Shown piece by piece: positions 59,966 through 64,000 of a stretch of DNA of 64,000 bases. Within the stretch, counting starts at the first letter, position 1. Each line of letters starts with the position of its first letter. The translations under genes and the position numbers were made by a program. The stretch covers positions 2,356,001 through 2,420,000 of the forward strand of contig CAVUMR010000002.1 in NCBI GenBank assembly GCA_963742715.1. The letters are read 5' to 3'. Origin of the DNA: CAVUMR01 sp963742715. Its GTDB lineage: Bacteria; Actinomycetota; Actinomycetes; Mycobacteriales; Micromonosporaceae. The notes below the pieces were generated by a model. That model did not search any database, was not told the origin of the DNA, and saw nothing but the letters and a program-made list of their open reading frames with translations.

Positions 59966-60932
59966 GAGCGCGGTCCGCTTCGGCAAGCCGGATGGGGGTT
60001 GGCGCCAGAACCCCGGCGAAGTTTCGTCCCCGCACCTGCTGCCGCTCGGCGGCAGCCGCCTGAAACACACCGAGTGCACGGCACCGGGCTGCCTGAAGAG
60101 TCAACGTTCCGTCGGTCAGCTGAGGACGCAGCACCGGGTGCTCGATCAACACCCGCACCGCGTCCACCTCAAGCGGTTGCCCCCATAGGGGCCACACCAT
60201 CACTTGCTGCCGACGTCCCGGCACCCGATGCCACAACGTCGCGAACCATCGAGCGCCGTCACCACCCAGCCGAAGTAGCGGAAGCGCCATGATCGCCAGC
60301 CAGGTAGCTCCTGGCACGCCGACCTCAAGCGACCTCCCCATCGGGTGGTCCGCAGCGCTTCTCAGCACACGATGATCGAGATACTCCCCGGTGTTGCCAT
60401 CCACTCGCCGCCAGCTCTGCAGAGCCTCGGCCAGCCGGTTTGGCTCGCCACGTACCGCAGACAGGGGCTTCTCGAAGAAGGACCGAACGGTCTGCTGACC
60501 GCTCGGTGCGGCGAACGGGGTGAGCGCAACGCGCCCGTTGTTATCAGCCGCCAGATCGGTGACGAGCACCGACAACCACCGGCTCGCCTCCTCGCCGCGT
60601 TCGGCAACCTGCGCTGTCAGCTTCGCAAAGTCGGTCCGCAATACGCGCATGGGATCGCTCCCGGCGGCACCCGACTTCGAGAGCGGGAAGTCGGCCGGAA
60701 CACCTGGAAGCACGCCGTCCGGCGGGATTGACTCCATCACCCGTTGCAGCTCCCGCGCGATCTCGTCGCTACCGCGGTAGTCGCCGTGCAGGACCGCGCA
60801 TCCGGTCACGTCGGAGAACGACAGCCGAACGTCCGCTCTGGCCTCGTCAGCCAACAGACGCAGGACGCCGAGGGCAGCGAGGAAACCGAGTGGGAGCCGG
60901 CCGTCGAGGGCGGGCAGTTCAATTGCGTACAT
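59952..60932 (-). CDS. Type I-G Cascade-associated subunit, Csb3/Cas8-like
   Basis: 326 residues from ATG 60932, which has GGGAGCGG upstream; an ATG at 61001 would overlap cas3 by 83 bp. LDGRLPLGFLAALGVLRLLA is the Cas8u/Csb3-style N-terminus. VMWPLWGQPLEVDAVRVLIE and TLTLQAARCRALGVFQAAAA are near the end. By position, directly after cas3 and before cas4-cas1, it matches the protein named Csb3 or the Cas3-extension family in type I-G loci. Domain-level identity is inferred. It probably takes part in PAM recognition or Cas3 recruitment. Confidence 0.65.
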   Translation of the reverse strand: MYAIELPALDGRLPLGFLAALGVLRLLADEARADVRLSFSDVTGCAVLHGDYRGSDEIARELQRVMESIPPDGVLPGVPADFPLSKSGAAGSDPMRVLRTDFAKLTAQVAERGEEASRWLSVLVTDLAADNNGRVALTPFAAPSGQQTVRSFFEKPLSAVRGEPNRLAEALQSWRRVDGNTGEYLDHRVLRSAADHPMGRSLEVGVPGATWLAIMALPLLRLGGDGARWFATLWHRVPGRRQQVMVWPLWGQPLEVDAVRVLIEHPVLRPQLTDGTLTLQAARCRALGVFQAAAAERQQVRGRNFAGVLAPTPIRLAEADRARGPG

Positions 60933-63900
60933 CGACCCGCTCCCGTCCGGCGCCAGTCGCGGTGTCTTCGACGGGTCCACCCGTGTCATCGGCGCACTCA
61001 TCCCGCTTTGAACACCAGATATCGGCTAACCGCACCACCGACTCCAGCAAAGCGAGGCCCCACCGCCCGTACTTTCGATGAAGGCGCTCGAACCGCGCCG
61101 GCGCCTCCCAGTCCACTGCGTGGTCGCTGGTCAACAGGGCGTCGGAGACGGGCACCTCTACGGGATTCGCATCGACGACGGGCGGAAGCAGGGGTCGGCT
61201 GCGCCCGTGATGGCTAGCTACCAGATGCACGACCAACTCGGCGTCGAGCCCAGCTCCAAGACCATCGTGGCTGAGGTACATCGCCGCGATTTGCGCCGAC
61301 AGCGCTTCGTGCCGGCCACCGGGCGGATAGCCGGATCCCCGCAGCGCCGTCCGAAAGCCACGCCGGTCAGCGGGATCCATCCCCGATTTGGCGAGCAGCT
61401 CCCCCAGCTCGGCGCGCCACCCTTCCCCTTCACCGCCATGGAGCATCGCCTGGAATCGCGGGTCTCGTTTGCCCTCGTCGTGCCAACGGGCTGCCATCCG
61501 GACGGAGCGGACCAGGTGGTCCGACAGCTCGAGATTGCTGGCGAACTCGGCAGCACGATCGGCCACGGCTTCCTGATGCCCATCGAGCTGGATCTGGCGC
61601 CGGTCAGGGCTCGACGAGGTGCCGCCAGGGGTACGCTCCTCAGCCGGCAGATTCTTCTTCGCGGTCAACAGCACGTCGTAACCCGGTGACCAGAACGTAT
61701 CGGTGGTCTCGTCAAGCTGGTGCCCGAGCGAGACCCTCAACCCCCTGCTGAGCGCACGCAGCCGCTTGCTGAGATCGGCATCGGTGCGTCCGATCGCCTC
61801 GCATAGGTCGTCCACGAGCACGCAGTAGGAACGCTCCCGGCTAGGCTGTCGCGCCTCCGTGTCCGCGACCGCCTGGGCCAGCAGGGCCGAGAGCGCCGCG
61901 ACGGTCGGAGGATCCTCGACCAGCCGTTCGTCATGCCAGGCCAGCGCCCTCTTCAGACCCGGACCGAGCCGGATTGCCGGCCCGCCACGTCGCCACGCCA
62001 GATCGGCGACATCGTGCACCGGCTCGCCGTCGGCTGGGTGCCACCCGAACTGGTCGGACCCGCCGTACTCACCCGGCACGACGATGAGATCGCCGGGACG
62101 GAGCCGTCCGGGATCGACGAGCTCCGCATCCCCCGATGACCGGTATCGCAGGACGGCAACGCGGCCATCGTCGAGTCGTGCCCGCTTGACCGCTCGCGCA
62201 GGCGTTACGTCGTCGTCGGGACCATCCGCGCCCGGCCGGTTCTCCTGGTCGGATGCCTGCGGGTCGACCTGGGCCGCCAGCAACCAACGACGAACGGCGC
62301 CAATCGGGACGGCCAGGCCCTCGCCCGAGACCGGCGGGAGTAGATCCACGGTCGGCCGCCAGCGATCCGGCCGATCCAGGTCGAGGCCAGATCGCCACAC
62401 GACGGTCACGTCCGGTCTGACGTCGGTGTCGATGCCATGCAGATATGGCGCAACCGGCGGATCCGGGTGCGGCGCAGGCGAGGTACGCGCCCAGCAGTCC
62501 AAGGTCGCAGCGGTCAGGACAGGCGGGCAGGGCTGGACAGGCCGGAGCTCGGCGGAGTCAGCCACCGCCACCAGGGCACGCAGAGCCGCAGGCGAGACAT
62601 CGAGTCCACCGATGAGCGTCGTCGGATTCAGCCGCGCGTCGCCCCGAACCGGATCGGTCAGCGTGGCTAACCAGGTCCACGTCGCGAGCCGTGCTGGTCC
62701 GTACACCGGATCGTCGTCGTCAACCGTGCTGTCCTGAACGACGAAGGCCGGTGCGTCGTCGGAGCCACCGAGCCGATTGAGGCGTCCGAGTCGTTGCACG
62801 AGGTTCGGCAGCGGAGCCGACTCCGTGACCAGCGCATCGAAATCGACGTTCGCGCCGACCTCGATCGTCTGCGTGGCGACGACAATCATCGGCGTGCCTT
62901 CACGGGTGCGGCTGACACCGATTCTCCGGTAATGCAGGCCCAGCAGCCGGTCGCGATCAACTGGCCGGATCCGGCCGGTGAGCAGGATCGATTCGACCTC
63001 GGATCCCAACCGGGTGAACACTTCGCGTGCCCGGGCCACGGTATTCACGACGACCCCGACGACCTGGCCCGAGTCCGGACTCACAGCAAGCTTGCTGGCG
63101 ATCGAGGCCAATGCCTCCGGCACCGCGGTGGCGGCCGTCGTGCGGGTGGCCTTCACCTCTACCAACCGCATCCGTTTTGCCGCGCGGAGGCGCTTGCCGG
63201 CGGTCGGATCAACCTCGTCAGCCGCGCTGATCCGATGCACCCACCGGCCGTCCGCTGCCGTGTCCGCCGAAGTCGCCGACATGGTTACAAGCACCGGAGG
63301 TCTGACCTGATCGTGCCGACCATCGGTGTCGCGCGTCTGCTGATCCACCTCCTGCCCACTCGTCAGCGTGGTAGTCAGCGCCTCGGCCAGATGTGCCTCG
63401 TCCACCACGATCAAGCTGTCGGTGCCGACAAGCGCGGCGTCGATGCTGCGTGCGTAGTCGGTGACGCCATAGCCGCGGAACAGCAGCCGGCTGCCAATCT
63501 GGTCGACCGTCCCGGTCACGATCGCGTACCGGTCAGGCCGCTCCAGCCACAACCAGTCCCAGGTGACCCCTCCCCGCATTCGGGCGACCTCCAGGACGGG
63601 CCCGTCATCCCCGCGCCGTAGAGCTTCGGCGACACATTGGGAGACCGGCCCTGCGTGCTGATCGCCGCCGTGCCCGTCAAGAGCATCGGCCAGGCACTTC
63701 GCGTGCTCGTACGCCTCATCGACCACGATCCGGCGGTCCACCACGAAGAACATCCGACGGCGGCCGAGATCGCGCCGCATCGCGGCAAGAAACACCGCGA
63801 CGTCCAGCACGGAGGTCTTGCCTAGGCCGGTCGGAACATCGATGACGCCTGGCCAGCATCCCGCCGCGAGAGTGGACTCCAACAACGCCACCTGCCACGG

Positions 63901-63963
63901 AAATGGCTTTCGGCCTCCGTGGACCTCGGCCACAAAGCGGCGGAAGTCATCAACGGTCAGCAT
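60919..63963 (-). CDS. cas3: CRISPR-associated helicase-nuclease Cas3 with C-terminal HD domain
   Basis: 1014-residue effector that unwinds and degrades target DNA. It opens with the SF2 helicase: Walker A VIDVPTGLGKTS (about 44-51), Walker B SLIVVDEAHLAEAL (DEAH 188-191), SAT motif VTMSATSAD and motif VI PLPNLVQRLGRLNRLG. The HD nuclease domain is C-terminal (RWHDEGKRDPRFQAML near 826-840; GRHEALSAQIAAMYL; VVHLVASHHGRSRPLL), whereas most Cas3 proteins have it N-terminal. C-terminal HD is a mark of type I-G/I-U. The stop overlaps the next gene by 14 nt. The start MLTVDDFRRFVAEVHGG is also overlapped by the upstream gene. Confidence 0.95.
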   Translation of the reverse strand: MLTVDDFRRFVAEVHGGRKPFPWQVALLESTLAAGCWPGVIDVPTGLGKTSVLDVAVFLAAMRRDLGRRRMFFVVDRRIVVDEAYEHAKCLADALDGHGGDQHAGPVSQCVAEALRRGDDGPVLEVARMRGGVTWDWLWLERPDRYAIVTGTVDQIGSRLLFRGYGVTDYARSIDAALVGTDSLIVVDEAHLAEALTTTLTSGQEVDQQTRDTDGRHDQVRPPVLVTMSATSADTAADGRWVHRISAADEVDPTAGKRLRAAKRMRLVEVKATRTTAATAVPEALASIASKLAVSPDSGQVVGVVVNTVARAREVFTRLGSEVESILLTGRIRPVDRDRLLGLHYRRIGVSRTREGTPMIVVATQTIEVGANVDFDALVTESAPLPNLVQRLGRLNRLGGSDDAPAFVVQDSTVDDDDPVYGPARLATWTWLATLTDPVRGDARLNPTTLIGGLDVSPAALRALVAVADSAELRPVQPCPPVLTAATLDCWARTSPAPHPDPPVAPYLHGIDTDVRPDVTVVWRSGLDLDRPDRWRPTVDLLPPVSGEGLAVPIGAVRRWLLAAQVDPQASDQENRPGADGPDDDVTPARAVKRARLDDGRVAVLRYRSSGDAELVDPGRLRPGDLIVVPGEYGGSDQFGWHPADGEPVHDVADLAWRRGGPAIRLGPGLKRALAWHDERLVEDPPTVAALSALLAQAVADTEARQPSRERSYCVLVDDLCEAIGRTDADLSKRLRALSRGLRVSLGHQLDETTDTFWSPGYDVLLTAKKNLPAEERTPGGTSSSPDRRQIQLDGHQEAVADRAAEFASNLELSDHLVRSVRMAARWHDEGKRDPRFQAMLHGGEGEGWRAELGELLAKSGMDPADRRGFRTALRGSGYPPGGRHEALSAQIAAMYLSHDGLGAGLDAELVVHLVASHHGRSRPLLPPVVDANPVEVPVSDALLTSDHAVDWEAPARFERLHRKYGRWGLALLESVVRLADIWCSKRDECADDTGGPVEDTATGAGRERVDVRN

Positions 63964-64000
63964 CTCGACCCCCGTACGGGTCGCCGACGTCGGCCAGCTG
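63950..64000 (-). CDS. C-terminal end of a gene upstream of cas3
   Basis: An open frame enters from the right edge, reads QLADVGDPYGGRDADR and stops with TGA at 63952-63950, 14 nt inside cas3. This equals the overlaps at the next two junctions, so it is very likely the preceding cas gene of the operon. Identity cannot be told from 16 residues; csb1 or csb2 are expected there. Confidence 0.55.
   Translation of the reverse strand, partial: QLADVGDPYGGRDADR

Noticed and set aside
60932..61001. Longer start for the Csb3-like gene
   Set aside because: It would overlap cas3 by 83 bp and adds residues without family resemblance; the start at 60932 has a ribosome site and the recurrent 14-nt overlap.
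1..64000. tRNA, rRNA, IS elements and attachment sites
   Set aside because: I looked for cloverleaf-like tRNA ends, transposase motifs and terminal inverted repeats with target duplications and found none I could support by eye; a dedicated RNA and IS scan would be decisive.

Overview
This 64-kb window is high-GC actinobacterial chromosome. The gene content and order (plsX-rpmF, rnc, mutM, smc, ftsY, ffh, rpsP-khpA-rimM-trmD-rplS-lepB, all on the minus strand) match the conserved core block known from Streptomyces and Micromonosporaceae. The frequent GTG starts, the many GTAC/GGTACC strings and the accessory genes suggest a Micromonosporaceae member. Actinocatenispora-like is my guess from style and was not tested.

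Layout. 1-4.7 kb: lepB (its C-terminus runs off the window), rplS, trmD, rimM, khpA, rpsP and a small acidic/Tyr-rich protein. 5-11.6 kb: accessory genes, namely a membrane fatty-acid desaturase, two GAF-ANTAR regulators, a low-complexity hypothetical protein, a DUF559/AbiEi-like nuclease, an 850-bp repeat mosaic and a DUF402 protein. 11.6-17 kb: proS, an amidohydrolase, an SGNH hydrolase and ffh. 17-32 kb: amt (without the glnK-glnD partners expected here), a membrane protein, a NarL-type two-component pair, a DUF421 protein preceded by three micro-ORF repeats, a phosphotransferase, ftsY, an ABC exporter with a secreted protein and an OmpR-type two-component pair, a PhoD-like phosphatase and a HAD hydrolase. 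32-49 kb: core block of smc, a small coiled-coil protein, an acylphosphatase, mutM, a PIG-V-like mannosyltransferase, rnc, plsX, rpmF, DUF177, a DivIVA-like protein, coaD, rsmD, recG and a DAK2 protein, with rpmB divergent. 49-53 kb: a GNAT, thiL broken by an in-frame amber codon, a stand-alone Lrp/AsnC effector domain, DUF3515 and ddl.

53.5-64 kb is a defence-flavoured region. It holds an XRE regulator, a large hairpin, two translationally coupled small genes, and a type I-G (formerly I-U) CRISPR-Cas locus. That locus has a 30-repeat array of 36-bp repeats, a leader containing an inverted repeat, cas2, a cas4-cas1 fusion, a Csb3-like subunit and cas3 with a C-terminal HD domain. The genes upstream of cas3, expected to include csb1 and csb2, lie beyond the window. 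Three consecutive cas gene junctions overlap by exactly 14 nt.

A second theme is the unusual density of short perfect tandem repeats. They occur in intergenic gaps (8, 16-17, 19, 20, 44, about 62 and 80 bp units) and inside coding sequences (rpsP, the DAK2 protein, a histidine kinase, a phosphatase, a hypothetical protein). One of them supplies a start codon for the HAD gene, and another forms a relay of overlapping micro-ORFs ahead of the DUF421 gene.
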